From NCBI RefSeq assembly GCF_030149505.1, contig NZ_JASBRN010000067.1, positions 1 through 64,000 of the forward strand: a DNA stretch of 64,000 nt, in the 5' to 3' direction. The translations under genes were made by a program, and so were the position numbers. Positions within the stretch are counted from its first letter, which is position 1. Every line of letters begins with the position of its first letter. Positions 16,769-25,767 of this stretch are shown piece after piece. The notes beneath the pieces were generated by a model. That model had not been told where the DNA came from, did not search any database, and saw nothing but the letters and a program-made list of their open reading frames with translations. Source of the DNA: Nocardioides sp. (GTDB lineage: Bacteria; Actinomycetota; Actinomycetes; Propionibacteriales; Nocardioidaceae).

Positions 16769-18133
16769 TCAGCCGCGGAACGGGATGCCGGAGATCCCGC
16801 GCTTCGCGGCGACCCGGTTGCCGTCGGCGGGCCTGCCGCGGCGCTCGAGGACGTAGGCGCCGACCACCCGCGAGGGCCGGTCGTAGGTGACCCGCATCGG
16901 CCCGTTGCCGCCCTCGGTCGACCACAGCTTGCCGCCGCCGAAGCGGGGACGGCCGTCGAGGTAGCGGGTCTCCAGGAGCAGCCGGTCGCGGGTCGCCTGC
17001 CCGACGACGTACGACGACTCCCCGCGGTAGAACAGCCCGCCGTGCGCGACCTGCACCAGCCCGCGGCGGCGGGTGACGGTGTGGTCGTGCACCTCGCCAG
17101 TGAGGTAGACGTCGACGTCGTGGCGGCGCATGAGGCCGAGCAGGTCGCTGCCGCCGTACGTCAGCGCCGAGGAGAACCGCGTGCGCACCGGACCCATCAC
17201 CGGGGTGTGGCCCTGCACGACCACCCACGGGACGCGCTGCTTCTTCGCACGGCGCAGGGTCGTGGACAGCCAGCGGCGCTGGTCCTCGTCGAGGAGCACG
17301 GTGACCCCGCCGCCGGGGCGCGGGCGGAAGACGTCGACGGAGACGAGCAGCAGGTCCGGGCTGAGCCGGGTCGCGTACGCCGTGTGCCGCGCCTGCCCGC
17401 GCGGCGGATGCGAGACCGCGCCGACCCGGCGCAGGTCGCTGCCCGCTCGGGCGGCGGCGGCGCGGACGTCGGGGTAGAGCCAACGGGCCGCGACGCCCTT
17501 CCAGAGCCACAGGTGCTTGCTTTTGAACCGCAGCCAGGCGTCCTGGTCGGGGTTGCCGGTCGGGCGCCACGGGTCGTCGCCGATCTCGTGGTCGCCGATC
17601 GCGGGGTAGACGGGGAGCCCTCGCTCTGCGAACCGTGCGTGCCACTGCTTGAGGTAGACCTTCGCGGCCTCGCGGACGGCTCGGCGTCGCTGGTCGACCG
17701 TGCGGGTGGGGCCGAAGACGCCCGCCCCGGTCACGTCCTGACCCCAGGCGCCCTCGACCATGTCGCCGGCCACCAGCAGCGACTGCGGGTCGTGGCGGAG
17801 CATCTGGCCGATGACGTGGTCGAGGGAGGCCTCGTAGCTGTCGTTGGTGCTGGTGGGCATGCCCCGGCGCCAGAACGAGCTGGTCCGCACGTCGCCGACG
17901 TCCTGGTTGAGGAAGTCGGGGTGGGAGACGAAGCGGTAGGCGCCGTCGATCCTGGGCAGGCCCCTCACCGTCGGCCGGTCACCGGGGTTGGCCGCGGCGC
18001 GTGCGCTGGTCTCGGCGGCGAGGGCGACCTGGGCCGTCGTGCTCTGGTCGCCGGGAGCCAGGGTCAGCAGCAGGGCGGCCGCCGCGCCCGTCGCGGTGGT
18101 CCGGACGGCAGCGCGCAGCCGCCGTGTCCCCAT
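16769..18133 (-). CDS. exported calcineurin-like metallophosphoesterase
   Basis: A 454-residue protein with an N-terminal signal (VRTTATGAAAALLLTLAPGD). The dimetal phosphoesterase motifs are in order: GDMVEG, then YPAIGDHEIGDD (the GDHE block), VVVQGHTPVMG, and TGEVHDHT. These supply the Asp, Asn/His and His metal ligands. The first D-x-H motif is less clear around FVSHPDF. It is probably an extracellular phosphodiesterase or phosphatase; the substrate is unknown. ATG 18133 is the first start after the shadow part of the frame. It is divergent from the small membrane gene at 18236, with about 100 bases between. Confidence 0.8.
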   Translation of the reverse strand: MGTRRLRAAVRTTATGAAAALLLTLAPGDQSTTAQVALAAETSARAAANPGDRPTVRGLPRIDGAYRFVSHPDFLNQDVGDVRTSSFWRRGMPTSTNDSYEASLDHVIGQMLRHDPQSLLVAGDMVEGAWGQDVTGAGVFGPTRTVDQRRRAVREAAKVYLKQWHARFAERGLPVYPAIGDHEIGDDPWRPTGNPDQDAWLRFKSKHLWLWKGVAARWLYPDVRAAAARAGSDLRRVGAVSHPPRGQARHTAYATRLSPDLLLVSVDVFRPRPGGGVTVLLDEDQRRWLSTTLRRAKKQRVPWVVVQGHTPVMGPVRTRFSSALTYGGSDLLGLMRRHDVDVYLTGEVHDHTVTRRRGLVQVAHGGLFYRGESSYVVGQATRDRLLLETRYLDGRPRFGGGKLWSTEGGNGPMRVTYDRPSRVVGAYVLERRGRPADGNRVAAKRGISGIPFRG

Positions 18134-18223
18134 GACCCGAGCGTGCACGGGGTCGAGTGAAGCACGGAGGGTTTGCCTGGGCCGAAGTGACGGCTGCCCG
18201 GTCCGGGGCTCGTGGGGGCTCCC

Positions 18224-18229
18224 TAGGGT
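18224..18229 (+). promoter_or_regulatory. -10 box of a leaderless promoter
   Basis: TAGGGT fits TANNNT, with 6 bases to the GTG at 18236, as in the other leaderless promoters listed here. Transcription would start at or next to the start codon. Confidence 0.5.
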
Positions 18230-18235
18230 GTTCGC

Positions 18236-18445
18236 GTGACCGCCCACCGCCTCGTGCTGCTCGTCGCCGGGGCGTGCCTCACCGTGCTGACCCTGATGTT
18301 GCTCGTCATGCCGTCCGCGGCGATGGGGCGGGTGCTCGTTGACTTCCGGGGGCACGGGTTGCACCAGGGCGACGTCCCGGTGCTCGGGGTGTGGGCGATC
18401 GGGGTCGGGGCGCTGGCGTGGGGGTGGCGGCGGGGGTGGGGGTAA
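18236..18445 (+). CDS. small two-span membrane protein
   Basis: A 69-residue protein, starting GTG 18236, with two hydrophobic segments: LVLLVAGACLTVLTLMLLVM and VLGVWAIGVGALAWGW. There is no ribosome site, but a TANNNT box lies 6 bases upstream, which fits a leaderless message and supports the start. The function is unknown. Confidence 0.5.
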   Translation: MTAHRLVLLVAGACLTVLTLMLLVMPSAAMGRVLVDFRGHGLHQGDVPVLGVWAIGVGALAWGWRRGWG

Positions 18446-18501
18446 GTCTCTCCCGCCCGAGTGAGCGGCAGGCTCGGCTCGGCGCCGCTACCCTTGGCCG
18501 G

Positions 18502-18642
18502 GTGTTGGACGCCGTGTTGATCTTGCTAGCGGTCGTGGCGCTGTGGGCGGCCTTCGAGTTCGGTCCAGAGCCGTGGCCCAAGGTGGTGCTGGGCCTCGCG
18601 TGCGCCCTTCTCGTCATCGGCTTGTTCCGAGTGGCGTTCTGA
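18502..18642 (+). CDS. very small membrane protein
   Basis: A 46-residue frame from GTG 18502, with two hydrophobic stretches (VLILLAVVALWAAFEF and VVLGLACALLVIGLFRVAF). TACCCT at 18489-18494 sits 7 bases before the GTG, again a leaderless layout. The frame is open further upstream (to 18391), but that part is low-complexity. It ends 11 bases before the polymerase-like gene. Confidence 0.4.
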   Translation: MLDAVLILLAVVALWAAFEFGPEPWPKVVLGLACALLVIGLFRVAF

Positions 18643-18653
18643 GCCGCCCCGCA

Positions 18654-20042
18654 GTGTCCGAGCGCGAGGTGCCGAACCTGCTGAGTCGCGGGCTCTACGC
18701 CTTCCTGCTGGTCGCGGGCGCTCTCGGCGTCGTGACCATCGGCGGGTTCAGCCCGCTTCCGGTGACGACCCTTCTCGACGGCTGGATCATCTTGCTCATC
18801 CTTGCCGCGATCGTGAGAAGTCGCATTAGCCACCTCCGAGCCCTGATGCTGCTCGGCGGGTACGCGCTGACGCGAGCCGTGCCTATCTACTTCAATGGCG
18901 CGCCAATGGAGGACTTCCTCCAGGCGTACCGATGGCTGCTGTACCTCGTGGCGTTCGTGCTGGCCACCGGAATGCGATGGGGGCAAGATCGGATGCTGCG
19001 ACGCGTGATTCTCGCCCTGATCGGCATGGCGCTGGCGAAGGCATCGCTGTCCTTCGTGATCCTGGGGGCCCGGGAGCGCCCCGGCTTGCTGATCGAGAAC
19101 AACTTCGAGATCGCCATGTTCTGCGGGCTCACCCTGGTGATCTACCGCAGCTTGACGCAGACGCAGCGATTCCTGGCGCTCGCCATGCTGGCCGCGCTGA
19201 TGGTCCTCTCGGGCTCTCGGAGCGGCGCGGTGGCCTTCGCGGTGCTGGTGATCTACGCCCTGTCTCAGACCAAGGCAACGACTGCCACCAAGTCTGTCGC
19301 CGGGCTGTATGCCCTGCCGGTGATCGCCGCCGTCCCGATCCTCGTCTTCGTCGAGCGGTCCCGGGGAGCAACCCAGATCGACCGCCTGAACTTCCTCGAC
19401 GTGTTCCGGTTCGAGACCCGCAACTGGGACGCGGTGTCGTGGCTCATCGGCACCGAGCCGATCACACCGCTGTCTCAGGCATCGTGCATCCGACTGTCCT
19501 ACTACGAGCTACTGTTCTCCTCGACTGGGGACGGGAACTGCTACTCGGTGATCATGCACGCCTTCGTGCTACGAGTCCTGTTCGACGCCGGGCTGATCGG
19601 ACTGGTCGTCGCGTTCGCGGTTCCGTGGATCGCCATGCACTGGGCCAAGGTGCCCACGGCAACGGCGCTGGGGCTGCTCGGGATCGCCGCCAGCAACAGT
19701 CTGTCGGTCAGCGGCCTGAACAACCCCTACGTCGCGCTGCCGATCCTCCTTGCCATCACGCTCGGGCCGTCAGTTCGCCGAGCGACTCAGTTCATACCAG
19801 TTGATGCCGTCGCTTACGAGCGTCAGCGTGTCGTTGGTCGTGGGCGTGAAGTCGCCGTTGAGGTTCAAGGTTGTGCCGTTGTCTCGGATCGGCTGAGGGG
19901 ATGCGTTCGTCCAGATGATGCGAACGACGCGCCCGGGGCGGTGGCCCAGCACGGAGGTGATCTCCTGCGAGGCCGAGACGATGATCGTGTCCGAGTTCGA
20001 GGGCGCTCGCACGGCGCCCGTGACGACCGAGCGCGTAGGTAG
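18654..20042 (+). CDS. O-antigen polymerase/ligase-like membrane protein
   Basis: A 462-residue frame with about ten to eleven transmembrane segments up to residue about 380. It has the layout of Wzy/WaaL proteins: repeated spans, VLSGSRSGAVAFAVLVIYAL (the usual SGSRS-x-G motif), a large loop (about 225-290, RLNFLDVFRFETRNWDAVSW and ASCIRLSYYELLFSSTGDGN), and more spans. It would polymerise or ligate a lipid-linked glycan outside the membrane. GTG 18654 is the probable start; earlier codons in the frame are shadow. The last about 80 residues are hydrophilic and read antisense through the 3' end of the next gene, so the original stop was probably lost. Visible GC is lower than in neighbours, suggesting transfer. 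Confidence 0.7.
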   Translation: MSEREVPNLLSRGLYAFLLVAGALGVVTIGGFSPLPVTTLLDGWIILLILAAIVRSRISHLRALMLLGGYALTRAVPIYFNGAPMEDFLQAYRWLLYLVAFVLATGMRWGQDRMLRRVILALIGMALAKASLSFVILGARERPGLLIENNFEIAMFCGLTLVIYRSLTQTQRFLALAMLAALMVLSGSRSGAVAFAVLVIYALSQTKATTATKSVAGLYALPVIAAVPILVFVERSRGATQIDRLNFLDVFRFETRNWDAVSWLIGTEPITPLSQASCIRLSYYELLFSSTGDGNCYSVIMHAFVLRVLFDAGLIGLVVAFAVPWIAMHWAKVPTATALGLLGIAASNSLSVSGLNNPYVALPILLAITLGPSVRRATQFIPVDAVAYERQRVVGRGREVAVEVQGCAVVSDRLRGCVRPDDANDAPGAVAQHGGDLLRGRDDDRVRVRGRSHGARDDRARR

Positions 20043-21305
20043 AGACTCGCTGCCGAGGTCGTTGCCACTGACGACGTTGCTGTTCCCGACGAGTCCGGTT
20101 GATGGCCCAAGCGCCCCGCTAAGTACCCGTTGTCGACGGAAGTTGTTTCCCGAGATGGTGTTGTTGTCGGCAGACCCTGCTTCGGAGTAGGCGTAGGAAG
20201 TGGTTAGGGCACCGCCCGCCCTGCCTGGGTAGGGGATGGCCGGAGCGGTAACGTAGGAGCCAGCAGAGACGGCGGTGGTGTCGTCCCACACGATGTTCCC
20301 GGTGATGGTCCACTCGGTGCCGCCATCGTTTCGGATCCCGGAGAAGGACAGGCTGTTGGTGCCGGTGTTGGTGACGCCGTTGCGGAAGAACTGGTTGCCG
20401 ACCAGCGCGCCCTGGGGGGCGTTCAAGATGCTGAGTCCGCAGGCGGCGTTGCCCCAGGACTTGCCGCCCGTGAGCACGTTGCCCCGGCTGCCGGAACCAT
20501 TCACGTAGACGCCGTGGACGTTGTTGGTCTCGGCCTGCCAGTTAGCGAGTTGGTTGCTGCCAGAGTTGAGGTAGAAGCCGTGGCCGTCGGTGGCGTCCTC
20601 TATGCCGTTGCCCCACGAGTGGACGTTGGTGAGGTTCTGAGAGCCCTCATCAAGGCGGATGCCGGACTTGCCGCACTGTCCAACGTCGATGTTGGACCAC
20701 ATGCCGTCGGTGGAAGACGAGGAGGCGGTGGTCTGGATGCCGTAGTTCTTGCAGAGTCGGATGATCAGGTCAGAGAGGTGAGTGGCGAGCGCCCCGGCTG
20801 CCTTACCGATGGTGACGCCGTTCGCTGCCGACTTAGTGAGGAAGCAGTCCACGACCGTGGTGTAGCCCGCGTTGAGGACGATGAGGTCTCCACCGGACGG
20901 GGCGTTGGTGACGTTCCCGTCGATACCCAGGTGCGCCACCCCGGACTTTGCGGCGGCCAGGGTCAGAAGGTCGGCGGTCGCGCCTGCCTTGCGGAAGAGG
21001 ATCGCCTGGTCCTTGCCCGTGCCCTGAACCGTGCAGCGACTGTTGATGGTATGTCCACCACTGGTGACGTACCGCCCTGGCGGGAAGAACAGGATGCCGG
21101 TGGTGTCACCGAATACGTTGACGACGGCCATAGCGGCAATGGCTGCGTTGATGGCTGCGGTGTCGTCAGTGCTGCCGTCGCCGAGAGCGCCGTAGTCCTT
21201 GACGTTGTAGAGCAGTGACCCCTTCCCGACGAAAGAGGCCGACTGACGAGATTTCTGCGTGAGTTCCCGAGAGCCGACCTGTGGATGACGGGGGCCGCAG
21301 ATCAC
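19770..21305 (-). CDS. right-handed beta-helix protein, pectate-lyase/phage-tailspike-like
   Basis: About 511 residues. NVKDYGALGDGSTDDTAAINAAI is the entry motif of the pectate-lyase-3/GH28-type beta-helix found in phage tailspikes and depolymerases. Next come PPGRYVTSGG and many NxxxNxxxG repeats (for example GNVLTGGKSWGNAACGLSIL, NNTISGNNFRRQ), typical of the helix rungs. The C-terminal NLNGDFTPTTNDTLTLVSDG resembles tail-fibre ends. GTG 21305 is one possible start (ATG 21341 is another), both of which overlap the next gene's 5' region. Base content is visibly less GC-rich. It converges on, and overlaps by 273 bases, the polymerase-like gene. It is probably of phage or horizontally moved origin and may cut or bind surface polysaccharide; I cannot see catalytic residues with certainty. 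Confidence 0.75.
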   Translation of the reverse strand: MICGPRHPQVGSRELTQKSRQSASFVGKGSLLYNVKDYGALGDGSTDDTAAINAAIAAMAVVNVFGDTTGILFFPPGRYVTSGGHTINSRCTVQGTGKDQAILFRKAGATADLLTLAAAKSGVAHLGIDGNVTNAPSGGDLIVLNAGYTTVVDCFLTKSAANGVTIGKAAGALATHLSDLIIRLCKNYGIQTTASSSSTDGMWSNIDVGQCGKSGIRLDEGSQNLTNVHSWGNGIEDATDGHGFYLNSGSNQLANWQAETNNVHGVYVNGSGSRGNVLTGGKSWGNAACGLSILNAPQGALVGNQFFRNGVTNTGTNSLSFSGIRNDGGTEWTITGNIVWDDTTAVSAGSYVTAPAIPYPGRAGGALTTSYAYSEAGSADNNTISGNNFRRQRVLSGALGPSTGLVGNSNVVSGNDLGSESLPTRSVVTGAVRAPSNSDTIIVSASQEITSVLGHRPGRVVRIIWTNASPQPIRDNGTTLNLNGDFTPTTNDTLTLVSDGINWYELSRSAN

Positions 21306-21317
21306 GGTCGGGTAACG

Positions 21318-22672
21318 GTGTCCCGGTGGCCTGTGGAGCACCCTCTATCCGGCCCAGAACTGTCGGTGCTCGCTGGTTGTCTGGACCACATGGAAGTTCT
21401 CGGGCAGCACGTCGTGGACCGCGGTGTCGCGGTCGCGGGTGCTGCCCTGGCCGAGCTCGGTGAGGCCTCCCTGCTGGGGCTGGACCAGGCGGCGGTGGCC
21501 GGATCGCTCGTGGCGCTGTCGGCGCTCGAGGCACAGGTAGCCGAGCTCAAGCACCGGGTGGTCGCACACGCGGTGGACGTGCGGGTCGAGGAGCCGACGG
21601 GTGCGACCACGACCGCTACCTGGCTGGCGCGCGCGACGCGGACCACGCGACGGTCCGCGCGTCGTGCGGTGCACCTGGCCGAGGCGCTGGAGCGGTTCGC
21701 GCTGGTGCGCAGGGCGATGGCCGCGGGCGGGGTCAACCTCGAGCAGGCCACGGTGGTCGTGCGGGCACTAGAGGAACTGCCCTCGGACCTGCCGACCTGG
21801 GTGATCGCCGAGGCGGAGCGGGCGCTGGTCGAGCTCGCCGCGTCCCACGACGCCGACGACCTCCGGGTGCTGGGCGACCGGGTGCTCGCCCTCGTCGCCC
21901 CCGAGGTCGGGGAGGCCCACGAAGCCGCGCAGCTGGCTGCGGCCGAGAAGGACGCGGAGCGAGCCACGAAGCTGACGCTGACACCGGACGGGTCGGGGCG
22001 GGTGCACGGCCGGTTCGTCGTCCCCGAGCTGCACGCCGCGATGCTGCGCAAGATGCTGATGGCGCTGGTCGTGCATGACCGGCCGGCGGCCGACGCGGCC
22101 GCCGAGGCGCAGGGGGCCGACTGTGCCGATGGGGCTGTGCCGGGCGGCGGCCCGGTCCGGCGTGCGTCGGCGGACGAGCTCGGCCGGGCAGTCTGCGAGC
22201 TGCTGGAGCGGCTCGACGGGCGCGAGGCGCCGAAGGTCGGCGGCACCGGCGCGACGGTCGTGGTGACGATGACGCTGGAGACGTTGCAGGGCGGGCTGGC
22301 CTCGGCGGTGCTCGATACCGGCGACCGGGTCGCCGCCAGACGGCCCGCCGGCTCGCCTGCGAGGCCGGGATCGTTCCCGTCGTGCTCGGTGGGAAGGGCC
22401 AGGTGCTCGACCAAGGGCGGAAGCAGCGCTTCTTCACCACAGCGCAGGTCATCGCGTTAGGAGCGCGGGACGGCGGGTGCACCGCGGAGGGCTGCCGTAC
22501 GGCGGCGTGGTTCTGCCACGCCCACCACGACGATCCCTGGTCGACCGGCGGGCGGACCGACCTGGCGCGCGGCCGGTTGCTGTGTCCCAGTCACCACCGG
22601 CGGGTGCACGACCCGGCGTACGAGCATCGGGTCACGGGGGACAACCGGGTGCTCTTCACCAGGCGGACGTGA
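21318..22672 (+). pseudogene. DUF222-HNH endonuclease gene split by a frameshift
   Basis: The first part (about 340 residues, to about 22337) is a DUF222 domain: helical, with VAAGG-type AMAAGGVNLEQATVVVRALEELP and SGRVHGRFVVPELHAAMLRKML. The HNH part continues in another frame at about 22338: QTARRLACEAGIVPVVLGGK, CTAEGCRTAAWFCHAHH, then LLCPSHHRRVHD, a complete Cys4/His HNH site. Inserting one C into GCCGCCAGA (22332-22340) would restore one frame, so a single-base deletion is the simplest cause. These genes are common, repeated and often decayed in actinobacteria; they may be restriction-like or mobile. GTG 21318 is a guess for the start. A sequencing error cannot be excluded. Confidence 0.75.
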
Positions 22673-22795
22673 GTCGCGTGTCGTGATCGATCCAGTCCAG
22701 ACCGGTTGAGCCGTCGCGGGACTCCGAGGAGACCTCCTCGTTGCCCGGTCAGGAGCGCGCCCATGCGGTCCGCACGACCGAAGGAGGACTCCCGG

Positions 22796-24040
22796 GTGAC
22801 GATCATGCGACGCATCTTCGGTGCCGTGGTGGCACTGCTGCTCCTGGGCGGGCCGAGCGCGGCGTACGGCGTCGCGTCGTTGACCGCGCGGGATGCGGAG
22901 GCGGAGCCGGACCCGTCGATCAAGTCGTGGGTGATCACCGACGGCACGCTGAACGCGACCTGGGCGGTGCCGCCGGAGCGAGCATCCGATGTCGTGCGCT
23001 TCATGAGCTACGTCTGGCTGGGCGACGACGACTCCATCGTGACGGAGCGCGGCCCCTACGTCCGGGAGGAGAGCGTCGACCTGTCGCACGTTCCTGACGG
23101 CACGCGCGTGGGCTATCTCCTGGAGGTGACATGGACGTCGGGCATGACGACCCGTGCCAGCGCTGCCGGCACCAAGGGCGACGCACCCGAGCTGACGTTC
23201 GAGGCGATAAGTCACTCCGAGGACGACCTGCTCGAGCTGCGCTGGGTCCTGCCGCCGAGCGAAGCGGAGGTCCTCGGCTACGAGGTCGAGCTGATGATGT
23301 CCTCGATCCCACCGGACCAGGAGGAGACCTCGTTCCACGAGACGACCGAGCCGGTGCTGCTGGTGCCCTTCCCGTATGGCCGGTCCTTCGGGACCTTCCG
23401 CCTCCGTCCGCTCACGAACGACGGGCCGGGGACGTGGTCGAAGCGGTTGTCCTTCTACTACGAGGACGTGCTTCCCGCACCGACACGGCTCACCGTGAAG
23501 CCCCGTGCAGGAGGGTTCCAGGTGGGCTGGAGGTTCAACGCCGGCGCCGGTACTCCGTCGTCGTGGCTGGTCTCGCTCGACGGCGAGCCGGTGCAGGTGA
23601 AGGTGAAGCGCTACAACTACGGGCACAAGGCACTGCTGCTCGGGCTCCCGTCGGACTCCGAGCACACCGTCACGGTGCAGTCGGTCGGTCCGGATGGACC
23701 GGGACTGCCCGCGTCGCTGACGGCCAGGACCGCGGGAGGGCCCCGGCAGATGCCGGCCCCGGGGGTGTCGCCCGGGTCGGCTGGTGGCTCGCTCTCGGTG
23801 ATGGTGTCCTGGCGGGACCCGGACTGGGGCGGGGCTTCACCGTGCTGCTTTCGGATCACAGCCATCGGTCGTTCCGGCTCGGGGGAGAAGGCACGGGTCC
23901 AGCGCTTCGCGGACGCCTCGACCCGGCGGCTGGACTTCGCGGTGGGCGCCGTGGGCCCGTGGCGGTTCGTGGTCGAGGCCAAGACCGGAGCCGGGTTCTC
24001 GCCGCTGTCGGCCGCGAGCACGAGAGTGCGCGCCCGCTGA
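22796..24040 (+). CDS. secreted fibronectin-type-III-like protein
   Basis: A 414-residue exported protein. After GTG 22796 comes MRRIFGAVVALLLLGGPSAAYG, a signal peptide. AAGGAGG (22781-22787) is 8 bases upstream and fixes the start. The rest is beta-strand-rich, with three or four Fn3-like modules: LELRWVLPPSEAEVLGYEVEL, PTRLTVKPRAGGFQVGWRF, and SLSVMVSWRDPDWGG. Such proteins act at the surface in binding or adhesion; no catalytic motif is visible. The open frame upstream of 22796 is shadow. Confidence 0.7.
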   Translation: MTIMRRIFGAVVALLLLGGPSAAYGVASLTARDAEAEPDPSIKSWVITDGTLNATWAVPPERASDVVRFMSYVWLGDDDSIVTERGPYVREESVDLSHVPDGTRVGYLLEVTWTSGMTTRASAAGTKGDAPELTFEAISHSEDDLLELRWVLPPSEAEVLGYEVELMMSSIPPDQEETSFHETTEPVLLVPFPYGRSFGTFRLRPLTNDGPGTWSKRLSFYYEDVLPAPTRLTVKPRAGGFQVGWRFNAGAGTPSSWLVSLDGEPVQVKVKRYNYGHKALLLGLPSDSEHTVTVQSVGPDGPGLPASLTARTAGGPRQMPAPGVSPGSAGGSLSVMVSWRDPDWGGASPCCFRITAIGRSGSGEKARVQRFADASTRRLDFAVGAVGPWRFVVEAKTGAGFSPLSAASTRVRAR

Positions 24041-24116
24041 ACCACGACCCGGTGCGCGGTGCGACTCACCGGGGGCCTCTGGTTGAAACGGCCGTCGGTG
24101 GGGCAGAGTCGCGCCC

Positions 24117-24221
24117 ATGACCACCGCCGGAGCCGAGCCGATCGCTGTCGTCGCGTCCGTCGTCGCCTGCGACGACGTCTGGTGCCGGGTGTGCCAGGCG
24201 GGGAACTTCGCCGAGGACTGA
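24117..24221 (+). CDS. possible 34-residue peptide
   Basis: An ATG frame reading MTTAGAEPIAVVASVVACDD then VWCRVCQAG before its stop. It lies in an otherwise gene-free stretch, with a Cys-x2-Cys. No ribosome site is seen, and function and even coding status are unknown. Confidence 0.2.
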   Translation: MTTAGAEPIAVVASVVACDDVWCRVCQAGNFAED

Positions 24222-24291
24222 GCGCGGCTCCGGTCTCTTCGTGGACCAGCGGATGGCACACAAGGCGGCTGCGAGCCCGCTAGACGGGTGA

Positions 24292-24516
24292 CTAGCGTTT
24301 CCACAGGGCGTCGATCTGCGCGTTGCGCCGACCTACCGAAGCCGCGAAGGTCTGCGAGTCAGCTCCAAGGCGCTCAAGAAGCCGAGCAAGGTCGTGATCG
24401 GTTGCGGTGGTATCGCGGTGATGAGCTATTTCTCTGCGGGTACTGCCGGGCCAGTAGCGGCAGCGGTGGCCGGCGGGTCAATCTGCTCGTGGGGCATGGC
24501 TGTCGATGCTTGGTAA
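24292..24516 (+). CDS. possible small membrane protein
   Basis: An open frame after a stop at 24289-24291, ending TAA at 24514-24516. The C-terminal part is hydrophobic and Gly/Ala-rich (VVIGCGGIAVMSYFSAGTAG, then PVAAAVAGGSICSWGMAV), like a single or double membrane span. Usable starts are GTG 24394 or ATG 24421. It overlaps the start of the next small gene by 11 bases. It is unrecognised and too short for a firm call. Confidence 0.3.
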   Translation, partial: LAFPQGVDLRVAPTYRSREGLRVSSKALKKPSKVVIGCGGIAVMSYFSAGTAGPVAAAVAGGSICSWGMAVDAW

Positions 24517-24736
24517 GTTCACGAAAGTGAAGGCTCGTCGCTCGTCGCCGCCTACGCCCATCAGCAACGTCGCGCTCGTCGCCGGCGTCGGGTTCGTACC
24601 ACCGGTGGCTTGGGGCCTGTTCCGTGGGACTCTCGACCTGGCTGAATTCTTGCTCATCACGGCGATCGTTCTTCTTGCTGCAGTCATCACCTGCGTGCTC
24701 AGCGTCAGGGCCTACCGAGAGCGCGAACAGGACTGA
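24506..24736 (+). CDS. small two-span membrane protein
   Basis: A 76-residue protein from ATG 24506 with a basic N-terminus and two spans (ISNVALVAGVGFVPPVAWGLF and FLLITAIVLLAAVITCVLSV), then a charged tail. No family is recognised. The following 128 bases to the convergent gene hold nothing I can name. Confidence 0.45.
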   Translation: MLGKFTKVKARRSSPPTPISNVALVAGVGFVPPVAWGLFRGTLDLAEFLLITAIVLLAAVITCVLSVRAYREREQD

Positions 24737-24864
24737 GCCGAGCCATCGTCCGAGCATCCTAGGACGGTGACTCGCGGCCCGCCGTCGCCGACGTTCCTCG
24801 TTGCTCGACAACCGACGGCCTCGAGTTCAGAGCGGCCCGTAGAGCCCCTTGCCGTTCGTTTTCG

Positions 24865-25767
24865 TCAGACGGTGTGGAGGGTCTTGAGGGCGGCGCGGGT
24901 GCGGGCGACCTCGTGGACGCGGTAGATGCCGGTGCGGCCGAGGTGGGCGAGGGTGGCGAAGAAGTGCTCCGCGGAGCGGACCTCCTCGCCGAAGACGTGG
25001 CGGGCGCTCGGGAGCGCGTGGCACAGCGGCAGCCCGAGGGCGCGGAGTCGGAAGGTCTCCAGCAGCACCTGGGTCTGGTAGGCCAACCGCTGGTCCATCG
25101 TCGGGGCCCAGCGGAACCCGAAGCCGATGCCCGGGTCGAGCGCGAGCGAGGGGACGCCGGCGTCGCGGGCGGCCTTCATCCGGGCCTCGAACTGCGGGGT
25201 CATGTGGGCGATCGGGTCCGAGCCGGGGTCGGCGTCGGGGTCCAGGTCGCGCGGGTGGGTGCCGCCGACGTGGCAGAGGATCACGCTGGCGCCGTACTGC
25301 GCGGCGAGCGCGAACATCTCCTCGTCGTGCGCTGAGCCGGTGAGGTTGAGGACGCGGGCGCCGGCCTCGAAGGAGGCCTTCACGACGCTGGGGTGGTACG
25401 CCTCGACGGAGGTGACGATCCCGTCCTCGGTCAGCGCCGAGATCACCGGCACGAGCTGCTCGATCTGCTGCTCGGCGGCGACGTCGTCGGCGTACTCCTG
25501 GATCGTCTCCGCGCCCACGTCGATGAAGTGCGCGCCCTGCGCGACCTGGAGCCGGCCGAGCCGGACGGCGTTGTCGGTGCCGATGGCGACCGACTCGCGG
25601 TACCAGCTGTCCTTGGACAGGTTCAGCACGCCCATGATCGCCGGGTCGGTGTCGGTGTCGACCTCGCGCGAGGTGCCGCCGACCGTGAGGCGGAAGGGCG
25701 CGACCGAGGCGTCGAGGAGGTCGCCGTGCTCGGTGACGAGGGCAGCCAGGCGGCGCAGGTCGATCAC
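24865..25767 (-). CDS. dihydropteroate synthase-like protein (FolP paralogue)
   Basis: A 300-residue TIM-barrel protein of the pterin-binding family. The first block reads PAIMGVLNLSKDSWYRES where true DHPS has G-(I/V)-(I/L)-N-V-T-P-D-S-F; the N and DS are kept but the T-P loop is changed. GAHFIDVGAETI lacks the usual GGxSTRPG loop that binds pABA. LALDPGIGFGFR keeps the DPGxGF pterin motif. A role other than ordinary folate synthesis is therefore likely. The GTG at 25767 overlaps the stop of the pyrimidine reductase gene (GTGA), so both are made together; a shared pterin- or flavin-like pathway is an inference. Confidence 0.75.
   Translation of the reverse strand: MIDLRRLAALVTEHGDLLDASVAPFRLTVGGTSREVDTDTDPAIMGVLNLSKDSWYRESVAIGTDNAVRLGRLQVAQGAHFIDVGAETIQEYADDVAAEQQIEQLVPVISALTEDGIVTSVEAYHPSVVKASFEAGARVLNLTGSAHDEEMFALAAQYGASVILCHVGGTHPRDLDPDADPGSDPIAHMTPQFEARMKAARDAGVPSLALDPGIGFGFRWAPTMDQRLAYQTQVLLETFRLRALGLPLCHALPSARHVFGEEVRSAEHFFATLAHLGRTGIYRVHEVARTRAALKTLHTV

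Noticed and set aside
24278-24297. A CGCTAG/CTAGCG inverted repeat as a terminator
   Set aside because: Only a 6-bp stem with a short T run (TTT); too weak to call.
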